The notes: a model not told the origin generated them from the letters alone. A DNA stretch of 44,116 nt from an uncultured Chloroflexus sp. (GCF_937951745.1 NZ_CALFBQ010000060.1:1-44116); one strand, 5' to 3'; shown: positions 14,399-24,208, numbered from the stretch's first letter. Program-made: numbers and translations.

Positions 14399-15313
14399 GT
14401 GACTACCACTACTCGCGTCGAGCAGCCGGTCGTGTTTGCCGGGTTGACCCGCACCGATCTGACGATGCTGCTGGTTGTGTTGATTTGGGGGGCGAATTTT
14501 AGCATTGTCAAAGCCGCCTTAACCGAGATTCCGCCGCTGGCTTTTGCCACTCTGCGTTTTGCTAGCGCCAGTGTGCTGCTGTTGGCCTTTACCTTTTGGC
14601 GTGAGGGGCAGCGTGCTCTGCCCGCTGACCGGGCGACGTGGTGGAAGCTGTTTTGGATTGGATTTGCCGGCAATACGGTCTATCAGGCCCTCTTTACCTA
14701 CAGTTTGACCCTTACGACGGCGGCGAATGGTTCGTTGATCATCGCGACTACGCCGGCGTGGGTAGCGCTGGCGGCTGCCTTGCTCGGTATCGAGCGCGTG
14801 CGGGGTATGATGGCGGCCGGTATCGCGTTGGCGATCGGCGGCGTGGCGTTGGTGGTCGCCGAACGCGGTCTCAGCCTCGGCGGGAGTGGGCTGTTGGGTG
14901 ATCTGTTGATGCTCGGCGCGGCGTTGTGCTGGATGATCTATACGCTTGGCGTGCGCACGCTCGGCCAAGGACTTTCGCCGCTAGCCATTACCGCGTGGAC
15001 GATGGTGACCGGGGTGCCGGGGATGCTGCTGGTGAGTATTCCTGATTGGGGCCGAGTGGCATGGACAAGTGTGAGTCTCAATGCGTGGCTGGGGCTGCTT
15101 TACGCCACTTTGCTGGCGTTGGTAGTGGCCTATGTGCTGTGGAATAATAGTGTGCGTGTCGCCGGCAGCGCCCGCACTGCGATCTACGGATGCGCTATTC
15201 CGCTGGTAGCGACTCTGATCGCGTGGCCGTTGCTCGGCGAGCAGCCGACGTGGGTGCAGGGGGTAGGTGGTTTGCTGATTGTGACCGGGGTCTTGCTGAC
15301 TCGCCGGACGTGA
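14399..15313 (+). CDS. EamA/RhaT-family drug-metabolite transporter
   Basis: From GTG 14399 (preceded by GCGAGGGG) the protein has 304 residues, about ten membrane segments and two EamA repeats. The first begins LLVVLIWGANFSIVKAAL; the second contains LGVRTLGQGLSPLAITAWT and ends LIVTGVLLTRR. DMT exporters move amino acids, metabolites or drugs out of the cell; the substrate cannot be read from sequence. An in-frame upstream start at 14339 would add a non-conserved 20-residue lead, so I prefer the GTG. It is probably transcribed alone. Confidence 0.88.
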   Translation: MTTTTRVEQPVVFAGLTRTDLTMLLVVLIWGANFSIVKAALTEIPPLAFATLRFASASVLLLAFTFWREGQRALPADRATWWKLFWIGFAGNTVYQALFTYSLTLTTAANGSLIIATTPAWVALAAALLGIERVRGMMAAGIALAIGGVALVVAERGLSLGGSGLLGDLLMLGAALCWMIYTLGVRTLGQGLSPLAITAWTMVTGVPGMLLVSIPDWGRVAWTSVSLNAWLGLLYATLLALVVAYVLWNNSVRVAGSARTAIYGCAIPLVATLIAWPLLGEQPTWVQGVGGLLIVTGVLLTRRT

Positions 15314-15492
15314 TGGCTGTTGTTGTTCGTGCTACTATACTAAATTAGTTCGGGATGGTGACCGTGCAACGCGGGTAAAGCCGCAAAGGATCATAAACGC
15401 AAAGGCGCGAAGGCCGCAAAGGATAAATAAACATCAAGCTCTGCGCCTTCTGCGGTAAAACATCAACCTCCAGTACCGGACAGCATAATCGC
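15314..15492. other. Intergenic region with GCAAAGG-type short repeats
   Basis: Purine-rich words (AAAGCCGCAAAGG, CGCAAAGGCGCGAAGG) are followed by TCTGCGGTAAAACAT (15449-15463). The last word recurs exactly at 26210-26224 upstream of der. No gene is seen. A TATACT-like -10 near 15337 is only weakly supported. Confidence 0.4.
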
Positions 15493-18400
15493 ATGACCAC
15501 ACTGCCAACAACCTACACCCAACTCCCGCTGACCAGTGTCAGCGCGCTCGGTGCAGTAATCGCCGACCTGCCCGCGTTAGCGGCGCTGGCGGCTGCCTTG
15601 CGCCCCGGGTATCAGACGGTGGCCTCCGTGTTTGCAGCGGCTCGTCCGGCGTTGGTGGCGGCTTTGGCCCGTCGGCAGGCCAAGCCGGTGCTTTACGTGA
15701 CCCTCAGCGCCGAGAGTGCGCAGCGCGCCGCAGATGATCTGCGCCAGTGGTTGGCACCCGATCAAGTCTGGCTCTTCCCCGCTGCCGATGCGTTGCCCTA
15801 CGAGCAAATGTCTCCCGGCGCTGATGTGATCGGGCGCCGGTTGGCGGTGTTGCGCGGTTTGCGCGCTAGTTCGGTGAATGGTGTGATTGTCACCTCGGTG
15901 AAGGCGCTGATGCAGCCAACGTTGCCGCCCGCCGAACTCGATACGGCCACGATCCAGTTGCGGCGCGAGATGCGGCTGCCGGTTGAGCAGGTGGCGCAGG
16001 CGCTGCTTGCCAATGGCTATCAGCGCGCGGCTATGGTCGAAGCTCCCGGTGAAGTGAGCCGGCGTGGTGCTATTCTCGATGTGTGGCCGCCGGGTGATGA
16101 GTTGCCGTTGCGCGTCGAGTGGTTTGATGATGAGATCGATAGTCTGCGCCGGTTTGATCCGGTCACCCAGCGCAGTGAGCAGCGGCTAGAACAGGCTGAG
16201 ATTGGCCCGCCGCATGAGACTCCGCTCTGGCGGGTTACTGATGCGTTGCACCGGATCGATGCGCTCGATCTGAGCGGGTTGCGCCGCGAGGTACGCGAGG
16301 AGTGGGCCGCGGCCCGCGCTCAACTGGCCGAGGGCCAGCGCTTTGAAGGCCGCGCCTTTTACGCGCCTTTTTTCTTGCCCCAGCCAGCGACGCTGCTCGA
16401 TTATTTGCCACCAGCAAGTATGGTGGTGCTGGCTGAAGCTCATTTGCTGGCGCAACATGCTCATGAAATCGATGCGCAGGCGTCTGATTATCGTACTCAG
16501 TTGATTGCATTAGGCGAGTTGCCGGCAGATTTTCCCCGCCCTTATCTGCGCTGGGAGGAATTGGGGCTAACGGATACTGCGACGCTGATCGTTGCCGATC
16601 TGAGCCACAACGAACACCCTGATGCGATCACGCCGCCGCTGTTTGGGGTGCCACCACTTTACGGCGGGCAATTGCGCCGTTTGATTGATACGATCGTGGA
16701 ACAGGTGCGCACCGGTGAGCTAGTGGTGGCGGTGACGGCACAAGCTGCTCGCTTACAAGAGTTGGTTGGTGAGCAGGTGGCCGGCGAGACGACAGCCGGT
16801 CGTTTTGTGCCGATCCACGGCGGTCTTGAGGCTGGGTTTACTTTGCCCGATCTGCGTTTGACCTTGCTCACCGATAGCGAGATCTTCGGTATTCGCCAGC
16901 GCCGCCCGCTGAGCGAACGGCGGCGCAAGGCCAATCTCGCCGACCGCAACGCCTTTTTGCGCTCGCTCAAGCCCGGCGATTACGTGGTGCATATTGAGCA
17001 CGGGATTGCCGTATTTGATGGCATGATCCGACGCACCGTCGGTGAGGTTGAACGTGAATATCTGGTGTTGCGCTACGCCGGCGAAGATAAAATCTATGTG
17101 CCGGTTGACCAGATTGATCGTGTGACCCGCTATATCGGTGCTGGCGATGGCCCGCCTACCCTGACCCGTCTCGGCACCCAAGATTGGGAACGCACGAAGC
17201 GCAAAGTGCGGGCTGCGGTGCAAGAGCTAGCCGAAGAGCTGCTCCGGCTCTATGCCCAGCGTCAGCTCAAGCCCGGCTACGCCTTTTCGCCCGATAACGA
17301 GTGGCAGCGTGAGTTGGAAGCCAGTTTCCCCTACCTCGAAACCGATGACCAACTGCGTGCGATTGCTGAGGTGAAGGCTGATATGGAGAAGTCTACGCCG
17401 ATGGATCGGTTGGTCTGCGGTGATGTTGGCTTTGGCAAGACGGAAGTTGCCCTACGGGCGGCGTTTAAAGCGGTGCAAGACGGCAAGCAGGTGGCGATAT
17501 TGGTGCCGACAACCGTACTCGCCCAGCAGCATTTCGATACCTTCCGCAAGCGGATGGCCGCTTTCCCGGTGACGGTAGAGATGCTTTCACGCTTTCGTTC
17601 GCCGAGAGAGCAAGATGCTATCGTGCGCGATCTGGCGCGGGGCAAGATCGACATCATCATCGGCACTCATCGCTTGCTCTCGCATGATGTAGTGTTCCGC
17701 GACCTTGGCCTCGTGATTGTTGATGAAGAGCAGCGGTTCGGCGTGCGCCACAAAGAGCGGCTCAAACTGCTGCGCGCTGAGGTCGATGTACTGACTCTGA
17801 CGGCTACCCCTATCCCGCGCACGCTGCATATGGCACTCTCAGGGATCCGTGACCTGAGTGTGATTGATACGCCGCCAGAAGATCGTATCCCGATCAAGAC
17901 CTACGTCGTGCCCGCAGATGATCATCTGGTGCAAGAGGTCATCAGGCGCGAACTCGAACGCGAGGGGCAGGTCTATTTTGTGCATAATCGAGTGCAGAGT
18001 ATCTACCACGTCGCCGAGCGGCTGCGCCGGCTGGTGCCGGAAGCGCGTATTGCTGTCGGCCACGGCCAATTACCCGAACGCGAGCTGGAACGGGTGATGA
18101 TGGACTTTTTCGAGGGGCGCTATGACGTGCTGGTCTGCACCACGATTATCGAGAGCGGCCTCGATGTGCCCAACGCCAATACCATCATCATTGACGATGC
18201 CACCAACTACGGTTTGGCCCAGCTCTACCAGTTGCGCGGCAGAGTAGGGCGCGGTGCGACGCGGGCCTATGCATATCTGCTCTACCAGCCGGCCCGGTTT
18301 ATGACCTCTGACGCGCGCCAGCGGCTAGAGGCAATTCAAGAAGCAACTGAGTTAGGGGCGGGCTTTCGTATTGCTATGCGTGACCTTGAGATACGCGGCG

Positions 18401-19032
18401 CTGGTAACCTGTTGGGGGCCGAGCAGTCAGGTCATATTGCTGCCGTCGGCTTTGACCTCTACTCGCGCTTGCTAGAACAGGCGGTGCGCAAACTCAAGCA
18501 TGAGGTGGATGCTGCCGCCGATCAGACCGCAACAGTCACCGCGGCTGAGATGGCCGAAAGCCTGCGTGCTCCCACTGTTTCGGAAAAAGTGCTGGTTGCG
18601 CCGCTGGTAACCATCGATCTGCCGCTCAATGCATATCTTCCGCCCACCTACATCGCCGATGAGAGAGTGCGACTGGCGGTGTACCAGCGGATGATCGATG
18701 CTGCCACGATTGAGGAGGTACGTAGCTTGCGCCAAGAGCTGATCGACCGTTTTGGCGGGCCGTTGCCCGAACCGGTGCTGCACTTGATCTTCTGGTTGCA
18801 GATTCGGTTGTTGGCACTGCAAGCGGGGGTGGTCTCGATCACGACTGAAGGCGACCTCTTTCTGATTCGGCTGGCTACGCTGCTCTCGCCGAACCTGCGC
18901 GAACGGCTGCGCCGCCGTTTCCCGCGTGACAAGGCGTTAGCTTTTGGCCAGCAATCGATCCGGCTCGACCGGCGGTTGGCGGGGGCGCAATGGCCAGAGC
19001 GATTGCTAGCAGTGGTGGAAGCGTTGGCGTGA
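15493..19032 (+). CDS. mfd: Transcription-repair coupling factor Mfd
   Basis: This 1179-residue protein is the family's usual length. The N-terminal UvrB-like module includes FPAADALPYEQMSPG; the RNA-polymerase-interacting domain includes PGDYVVHIEHGIAVFDG and YAGEDKIYVPVDQID. The SF2 translocase motor has Walker A GDVGFGKTE (about 643-651), DEEQRFGV (about 743) and LTATPIPRTLHMAL. Helicase domain 2 carries GLDVPNANT and QLRGRVGRG, followed by the TRG motif region and a C-terminal domain. Mfd removes stalled RNA polymerase at lesions and recruits UvrA. The ATG is the only good start, although no strong ribosome site is seen. Confidence 0.98.
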   Translation: MTTLPTTYTQLPLTSVSALGAVIADLPALAALAAALRPGYQTVASVFAAARPALVAALARRQAKPVLYVTLSAESAQRAADDLRQWLAPDQVWLFPAADALPYEQMSPGADVIGRRLAVLRGLRASSVNGVIVTSVKALMQPTLPPAELDTATIQLRREMRLPVEQVAQALLANGYQRAAMVEAPGEVSRRGAILDVWPPGDELPLRVEWFDDEIDSLRRFDPVTQRSEQRLEQAEIGPPHETPLWRVTDALHRIDALDLSGLRREVREEWAAARAQLAEGQRFEGRAFYAPFFLPQPATLLDYLPPASMVVLAEAHLLAQHAHEIDAQASDYRTQLIALGELPADFPRPYLRWEELGLTDTATLIVADLSHNEHPDAITPPLFGVPPLYGGQLRRLIDTIVEQVRTGELVVAVTAQAARLQELVGEQVAGETTAGRFVPIHGGLEAGFTLPDLRLTLLTDSEIFGIRQRRPLSERRRKANLADRNAFLRSLKPGDYVVHIEHGIAVFDGMIRRTVGEVEREYLVLRYAGEDKIYVPVDQIDRVTRYIGAGDGPPTLTRLGTQDWERTKRKVRAAVQELAEELLRLYAQRQLKPGYAFSPDNEWQRELEASFPYLETDDQLRAIAEVKADMEKSTPMDRLVCGDVGFGKTEVALRAAFKAVQDGKQVAILVPTTVLAQQHFDTFRKRMAAFPVTVEMLSRFRSPREQDAIVRDLARGKIDIIIGTHRLLSHDVVFRDLGLVIVDEEQRFGVRHKERLKLLRAEVDVLTLTATPIPRTLHMALSGIRDLSVIDTPPEDRIPIKTYVVPADDHLVQEVIRRELEREGQVYFVHNRVQSIYHVAERLRRLVPEARIAVGHGQLPERELERVMMDFFEGRYDVLVCTTIIESGLDVPNANTIIIDDATNYGLAQLYQLRGRVGRGATRAYAYLLYQPARFMTSDARQRLEAIQEATELGAGFRIAMRDLEIRGAGNLLGAEQSGHIAAVGFDLYSRLLEQAVRKLKHEVDAAADQTATVTAAEMAESLRAPTVSEKVLVAPLVTIDLPLNAYLPPTYIADERVRLAVYQRMIDAATIEEVRSLRQELIDRFGGPLPEPVLHLIFWLQIRLLALQAGVVSITTEGDLFLIRLATLLSPNLRERLRRRFPRDKALAFGQQSIRLDRRLAGAQWPERLLAVVEALA

Positions 19033-19035
19033 TGC

Positions 19036-20115
19036 TCATCGCACCCGCACCAATTGCCCGCGCCGGAAAGCGACGATCACGTGATCGTAATGATACCGCT
19101 GCCGCGCACCGGTGAAGATCACGCCATCGTAGCCATAGCGGTCAAGCCACCACTCCACAGCGGCATCCGTCTCAATATCGAGGCCGAGACTCGCTGCTTC
19201 GCGTTGGATCTCATTCACCTTTTGCTTCCATTGGCCGAGTTCAGCGGTAAACGGGCGTTCAATCCGTGCGCGGTAGTGGCTCGGCGTCAACACAAAGAGG
19301 CGCTGTAACCAATTGCGCCGTTCGGTTTCGACCACCTCAACGAGCAGCAAGCCGCGCCCGGCAGGGGTGCGTTGCTGTACATCGCCACCCATTAGTTGGT
19401 AGATGCCGCGCGTGACGCTGCCATCAACCCAGCGATCGGCCTCGCTCCGGCTCACCTGCCGGATCGTCTCGCGGATATCCGAGACGCGCGGAATACGAGG
19501 TGGAGCCATAATCTGGATCGCAGGAATTGGGTGCTCGACCACCGTCTTGCCATCACCGGCGCGCCACTCGGCATGCGCGACCTCCATTGGCGAATCGTCA
19601 CCTTCACGATAGCGAAAACCAAGCCGTTCTCGCCCCTCGTGCGCTTGAGCAGTCGCGGCAATCGTGACGTGCAACTGCAACCCGCCGCCACAACCCGGCG
19701 CCGGAAACCAGACCCGTTCAGCCACAAAGGTAAATGCCATCTGTGAACCCGCCCGCGCTTGCCGTTCCGTTCGCCGCCAGCCTTGGCCGCTCAACCCGCT
19801 CCAGCCGCCGACGACAGCGCGCAATGGCGCATAGATTGCCACCACTGTCTGAGCTGACGGCGGCTCATCGAGCACCCACATCCCCGGCGGGATTGCGCCG
19901 GAAGAGGGCAGCTTGACCGTGCCACCGATCACGCTCTGCTCGACGCGCGCATTCGGCAAGCGCACCGTCATACGTCCTGCGCTTGACGGCGGCGGCATAA
20001 TAGCTGGCCCTGCGCTGAGCGCATGCCCGCATTCAATGCAAAACTTCGGATCACCCGGCGGCAACAGAGCACCACAGTGCGGGCAAAAGCGAGGGGAGCG
20101 GTGCGTGTTGTCCAT
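19036..20115 (-). CDS. Zinc-ribbon protein of unknown function
   Basis: The 359-residue product begins with a double-CxxC zinc ribbon (CPHCGALLPPGDPKFCIECG, residues about 12-31). A Pro/Ser linker and a large domain follow that I do not recognise (for example ERVWFPAPGCGGG and WWLDRYGYDGVIFTGARQRY). No signal peptide or membrane segment is visible. It converges on mfd with three bases between stops, so no terminator separates them. Similar zinc-ribbon proteins are common in Chloroflexota. Confidence 0.75.
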   Translation of the reverse strand: MDNTHRSPRFCPHCGALLPPGDPKFCIECGHALSAGPAIMPPPSSAGRMTVRLPNARVEQSVIGGTVKLPSSGAIPPGMWVLDEPPSAQTVVAIYAPLRAVVGGWSGLSGQGWRRTERQARAGSQMAFTFVAERVWFPAPGCGGGLQLHVTIAATAQAHEGRERLGFRYREGDDSPMEVAHAEWRAGDGKTVVEHPIPAIQIMAPPRIPRVSDIRETIRQVSRSEADRWVDGSVTRGIYQLMGGDVQQRTPAGRGLLLVEVVETERRNWLQRLFVLTPSHYRARIERPFTAELGQWKQKVNEIQREAASLGLDIETDAAVEWWLDRYGYDGVIFTGARQRYHYDHVIVAFRRGQLVRVR

Positions 20116-20653
20116 GCTGACCTCTTACTGGAACAAGAACGTGCAGCATACCAAGGAATGCGCGTGCAACGCTTATTATACTCCCAACGTTCTAGCCCCT
20201 CGCACTGTCGGCAGGTGCCGAATGTCATCGCAAGGGGCGAGCAGGGATGCACAGCGCGTGACCCACTCGCACCCGACGCAATCCCCCGCACGAGCGGGAG
20301 CAACGACCTCCCCCCTCGTGGCGGCGGAGCCATCCCCCCTCCCCCGTGTGGTGGCGGGGCCGGGGGTGGGGGGCCCTCCCCCCTCGTGGCGGCGGAGCCA
20401 TCCCCCCTCCCCCCCTGTGGGGGAGGGGCTGGGGGTGGGGGGCCCTCCCCCCGTGTGATGGCGGGGCCGGGGGTGGGGAGCATATTGCCCGCTGCGGCGT
20501 GATAACCATACCTCGCCACGTTGCGACCTCTGCGCCCCTTCGCGCCCTTGCGCCTTTGCCTCGTTTCCCACTTGACGCCGGCCCAGCGATCCTCTACCAT
20601 ACCTGAAGCGCACTTCGGCGCAATAGAACATAAGCCATACGGAGAATGCCTGC
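20116..20653. repeat. Gap filled by tandem GC-rich repeat units
   Basis: Between 20300 and 20482 several near-copies of a GC-rich unit follow one another, alternating CTCGTGGCGGCGGAGCCATC and GTGGCGGGGCCGGGGGTGGG. The same words occur at 14146-14207. From 20517 to 20565 there is a CTCTGCGCCCCTTCGCGCCC-type repeat. Frames through this region are Pro/Gly rich and not credible genes. No clear promoter for the DedA gene is seen. Confidence 0.75.
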
Positions 20654-21301
20654 ATGGGTCGGATTCTGGAACAGCTTGGCCTCTGGATTGAAAGCATTAT
20701 TCTGGCGATTGGCTATCCCGGCATTACACTAGTGATGCTAGCCGAAAATCTCTTTCCCCCGATCCCCTCTGAATTAGTCATGCCCTTCGCCGGCTTCTTG
20801 GTCGGTCGCGGCGAAATGAATCTCTTCTTGGCGATTGGCGCCGGCACGCTTGGCTCGGTCTTGGGCGCGATTGTGCTCTACTATATCGGGATGCTGGCCG
20901 GCGAGCCGCTCGTGCGGCCCTTTTTCCGCAATTATGGTCGTTTCTTCCTGCTGTCGGAGCAGGATCTCGATAAAGCGCTGCATGCCTTCACCACCCACGG
21001 CGATGTGATTGTGCTTGGCGGGCGGGTCGTCCCGATTATTCGCAGCCTGATCTCGCTGCCGGCGGGGATGAATCGTATGCCAATGGGCCGGTTTTTGCTC
21101 TTCACCACCATCGGTTCGACCATCTGGACATCGCTGCTCACCATCGGTGGCGTCATTTTGGGTGCTAACTGGGAATTTGTGATCGAGATTGTTGACCAGT
21201 ACCAGAAACTGGTGCTAGTGGTATTGGCGATTATAGCGGTAGTCTTTGTGGTGCAGCGGTTGCGCGGCCTGCGCGGGATGGCCTTCAGCCGCAGCGAATA
21301 A
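20654..21301 (+). CDS. DedA-family membrane protein
   Basis: This 215-residue protein has four to five hydrophobic segments and the DedA/VTT hallmarks: NLFPPIPSELVMPFAGFL near the N-terminus and GGRVVPIIRSLISLPAGMNR in the middle. DedA proteins are inner-membrane transporters or scramblases linked to lipid-carrier recycling and membrane potential; the exact substrate here is unknown. Its end lies 22 nt before the histidine-kinase ATG, so the two may be co-transcribed. Confidence 0.92.
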   Translation: MGRILEQLGLWIESIILAIGYPGITLVMLAENLFPPIPSELVMPFAGFLVGRGEMNLFLAIGAGTLGSVLGAIVLYYIGMLAGEPLVRPFFRNYGRFFLLSEQDLDKALHAFTTHGDVIVLGGRVVPIIRSLISLPAGMNRMPMGRFLLFTTIGSTIWTSLLTIGGVILGANWEFVIEIVDQYQKLVLVVLAIIAVVFVVQRLRGLRGMAFSRSE

Positions 21302-21323
21302 TGAGGCAGATCAAGCTGTCTGT

Positions 21324-22607
21324 ATGACGCAAGATCATCACAGTTCAGTCACCGAGCCGTATATCGCCCTGAGCCAGTTCTCGCCATTGACGGTGACTGA
21401 ACGGGGATTGTGTGGCGTTCTGGCGCAATGGTTGCCTCCAACCACGTGGTTGATCATCGGGTCGGTGGCGTGGCCAGTTGCCGGCGGGGCGGCACGTTTA
21501 GCGCCGAACTGGCCATTTCCGGCGAGCCGAACGGCGTTAGCTGAAGCTCCGCTCTTGCGTGAATGGATGGGAATGGACGGGTGCTGGGAGCCACTGACTG
21601 CGCGCGGAAGCGTGTGTGGCGGTCTCATTGTACCGGATACGACGCCGGTTGCGCCAGCGTTGCTCGATCAGCTTGCGCCATGGGTCGATGTCATCCATAC
21701 CCGGCGGTATGCAGCGCGGCAGGTGATCTGGCAATCTATGCTCTTGCAGATCAAGGCGCGGTACGCTGCCGGTGAAGAGCGTAGCGCGTTGTTGGCTGAG
21801 GTGTTCAAGAATTGTCTTGGTCTTGCCTTCCAACCGGCAATTGATGGGCAGGCGTTGACCAGAGACGCGCTGAGCATTACTGGCCGCTCACGCCCGCTCT
21901 GGCCCGATGAGGCCGCATTCGTCGAACTGGTATTAGCTGTCACTCATCCAGCCATCAAGCAAGCACGAGTACTCGGTTTGGCGGCGGCAGGCATTGCCCA
22001 CGATATCAATAATCTATTGACGGTTATTGTAGGACGTGCGCAATTGCTCGAACTTGATGCAGTCGGGGAGCAAGTCACCGATTTGCAGATGATCGAGAGC
22101 GCGGCAGAGATTGGCGCGGCCAGTGCGCGCCAATTGCAACGCTTCGCGCAGCTTGAGCAGTTGCCGGCTCAGCCGGTGGATTTGGCCGCGATTGCGCGTG
22201 CGGCGGTTATTATCGCTGAACGTGACTTCATACGGAATAACAATATTGTTCTCATTGCTGAGATCGCTGAGCTGCCGCTGGCTGCCGGCGAAGCGAGCTT
22301 GCTGCATACCGCGTTGGTCAATCTGATCGTTGCCGCAGCGCAAGCAGTGCCGCACGGCGGTGTGATTCGTATCAATAGTGGTGCCGATGAACGCTACGTT
22401 TGGATCGAGATCACCGATCCCGGTCTACCGCCCAATACCGATCTACAAACTGTCTCGGCGCAAACGCAGCGCGCGCATACGATCGAACTGGCCATTGCTC
22501 GCCAGACGGCGCGCGTTCACCACGGCCACCTGCGGATCATAGCCGATCCGGCTGGTGGTACCGTGACCCAGTTGTTGATACCGCGTCTACATGAAAGAGA
22601 TGGATAG
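21324..22607 (+). CDS. Sensor histidine kinase with degenerate ATP-binding motifs
   Basis: From ATG 21324 the protein has 427 residues and no obvious membrane segments. An N-terminal GAF-like sensor region is followed by an H-box (GIAHDINNLLTVIVGRAQLL) with the phospho-accepting His. The ATPase region then has an N-box reading NLIVAAAQA, in which the usual second Asn is missing, a G1-like EITDPGLPP and a final GGTVTQLLIP. It may be a weak kinase or mainly a phosphatase. An in-frame start at 21246 would overlap dedA by 56 bases and is less likely. It overlaps the Nudix gene by 17 bases, suggesting translational coupling. Confidence 0.82.
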   Translation: MTQDHHSSVTEPYIALSQFSPLTVTERGLCGVLAQWLPPTTWLIIGSVAWPVAGGAARLAPNWPFPASRTALAEAPLLREWMGMDGCWEPLTARGSVCGGLIVPDTTPVAPALLDQLAPWVDVIHTRRYAARQVIWQSMLLQIKARYAAGEERSALLAEVFKNCLGLAFQPAIDGQALTRDALSITGRSRPLWPDEAAFVELVLAVTHPAIKQARVLGLAAAGIAHDINNLLTVIVGRAQLLELDAVGEQVTDLQMIESAAEIGAASARQLQRFAQLEQLPAQPVDLAAIARAAVIIAERDFIRNNNIVLIAEIAELPLAAGEASLLHTALVNLIVAAAQAVPHGGVIRINSGADERYVWIEITDPGLPPNTDLQTVSAQTQRAHTIELAIARQTARVHHGHLRIIADPAGGTVTQLLIPRLHERDG

Positions 22608-23154
22608 TCTTATGCCAGCGTGGCATGTGCGCGAACGAGAAGTCTTGCTCCATCAGCCGCCATTTCTCACCGTCGAGCGGCATCATGTGGTGTTGCCAGA
22701 TGGGCGTGAAATCCCGAATTGGCAATGGGTGATGACGCCTGAGTATGTAAATGTGGCGGCTCTTACAGGTGATGGGAAGTTTGTGCTCTTCCGGCAAGAG
22801 AAGTATGCCGTCGAGGGATTGTCGCTGGCGCCGGTAGGCGGGTATCTCGAACCGGGTGAGGATCCGTTGCTGGCGGCGCAGCGCGAATTGCGCGAAGAGA
22901 GCGGCTATGCTGCCTCTGATTGGGAACATCTTGGCCGTTATGCTGTTGATGGCAACCGCGGTGCTGGCGTAGCCCACCTTTATTTGGCCCGTGGTGCGAC
23001 ATTTGTTGGCAAAGATGAGAGCGACGATCTCGAAGCGCAGGAATTGGTCTTATTGACGGTTGATGAAGTGCGGCAGGCGTTGGCTGCCGGTGAGTTTAAG
23101 GTGCTGGCGTGGGCGACGGTCATGGCGCTGGCGTTGTTGCGATTACAAGATTAG
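22591..23154 (+). CDS. Nudix hydrolase (ADP-ribose pyrophosphatase-like)
   Basis: The 187-residue product has a perfect Nudix box, GYLEPGEDPLLAAQRELREE followed by SGY (GX5EX7REUXEEXGU). The N-terminal half (PFLTVERHHVVLPDG, then PEYVNVAAL) is like NudF-type enzymes, which hydrolyse ADP-ribose or similar nucleoside diphosphate derivatives. The start may be ATG 22591 (overlapping the kinase), 22600 or 22612; all are in frame. Confidence 0.92.
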   Translation: MKEMDSLMPAWHVREREVLLHQPPFLTVERHHVVLPDGREIPNWQWVMTPEYVNVAALTGDGKFVLFRQEKYAVEGLSLAPVGGYLEPGEDPLLAAQRELREESGYAASDWEHLGRYAVDGNRGAGVAHLYLARGATFVGKDESDDLEAQELVLLTVDEVRQALAAGEFKVLAWATVMALALLRLQD

Positions 23155-23226
23155 TTGAGGTAAAAGCGCGCATGAGCAGCGCATACTTTATGCGCGCCTG
23201 CCCAGCTTGATATCTGCCAATCAACT

Positions 23227-23898
23227 ATGGGTCGTGGTCGCTATCCTGCTCGGTTGAAAGTTACCGCGCCTCCGCCAGAGTTGGCGGAGCGTTATTATCG
23301 TTCGTGGCCAGCGTATGCGCTGTACCATACACCCGAACGGTTTCCGCTGCTGAGCGCCGACCTGTTTGGGCGCAGCGCACCGTTGACGCTTGAATTCGGT
23401 TGCGCTACCGGCGAATATCTCTGCGCACTGGCGGCAGCGCAACCAGAGGCGTGTTTCGTTGGTGTTGATATTGTAGCCAAACCGCTCTACCGCGCGGTTG
23501 AACGGGCAGCGGCGCTGAATCTGGCCAATATTCTCTTCATTCACGCCGATGCGCGGCTTCTGTACCAGCGCATTCCCGATGCGGCACTAGCAACAATCAT
23601 TCTCCACTTTCCACCGCCGTTGCTGCGCAATCGGCAACGGAACCAGTTGCTCGTCTCGCCGCAGATGTTGGCCTGCGCTGCCCGCGTGCTCGTACCCGGC
23701 GGCTATCTCAGCTTTCTCACCGACCATCCAGACCTGTTTGCACTGATGCAAGAGCTGCTGCCAAACTTTCCGACGTTGCGTGCGCGACCGGCCTCACCCA
23801 GCGAGTTGGCCGTCTTTGAGTCGCACTATCACCGGCGCTGGGCGGTGCGTGGCCGCGAGATTAACGGGTTGCGGATTGAGCGGGTCTCGGCAGGGTGA
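23227..23898 (+). CDS. TrmB-like SAM methyltransferase
   Basis: This 223-residue protein has the Rossmann motif LEFGCATGEYLCALAAAQP, the acidic loop GVDIVAKPLY, then NILFIHADARLL, and the late motif GGYLSFLTDHPDLF. This order matches tRNA (guanine-46 N7) methyltransferase TrmB. The diagnostic FPDPW block is changed to FPPPLLRNRQRNQ, so the conserved Asp is missing. It could be a diverged TrmB paralogue with another substrate or reduced activity. Confidence 0.8.
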   Translation: MGRGRYPARLKVTAPPPELAERYYRSWPAYALYHTPERFPLLSADLFGRSAPLTLEFGCATGEYLCALAAAQPEACFVGVDIVAKPLYRAVERAAALNLANILFIHADARLLYQRIPDAALATIILHFPPPLLRNRQRNQLLVSPQMLACAARVLVPGGYLSFLTDHPDLFALMQELLPNFPTLRARPASPSELAVFESHYHRRWAVRGREINGLRIERVSAG

Positions 23899-23947
23899 CC
23901 TCTTTAGCCCTGATGAACTTATACGCTCTTACTGAGGGGGGAATGCG

Positions 23948-24208
23948 ATGGAATGTCGGGTTGGGTGTGGCGCATGTTGCATCGCTCCTTCGATCTCGTC
24001 ACCGATACCGGGTATGCCTCATGGTAAACCGGCAGGAGTGCGCTGTGTGCAGTTAACGGCTGACAATCGCTGCGCGCTGTACGGCAAGCCGGAACGTCCG
24101 GCGGTGTGCGTCCGGTTGCAACCACATCCTGATATGTGCGGTAACAGTGTGGCTGAAGCGATGCTCTTGCTCAGCGCGCTCGAATTGGCTACCCAACCTG
24201 AAAAATGA
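23948..24208 (+). CDS. YkgJ-family cysteine-cluster protein
   Basis: This small protein (86 residues) carries CRVGCGACC near the start, then VRCVQL, NRCALYGKPERPAVC and MCG. This is the Cys spacing of the YkgJ/zinc- or iron-chelating cluster family. It presumably binds Zn or an Fe-S centre; the cellular role is unknown. A GAGGGGGGAATGCG stretch provides a ribosome site. Confidence 0.87.
   Translation: MECRVGCGACCIAPSISSPIPGMPHGKPAGVRCVQLTADNRCALYGKPERPAVCVRLQPHPDMCGNSVAEAMLLLSALELATQPEK

Noticed and set aside
20023-20697. Gly/Pro-rich frames of 90-210 codons
   Set aside because: They are generated by the tandem GC-rich repeat and overlap dedA or the zinc-ribbon gene.
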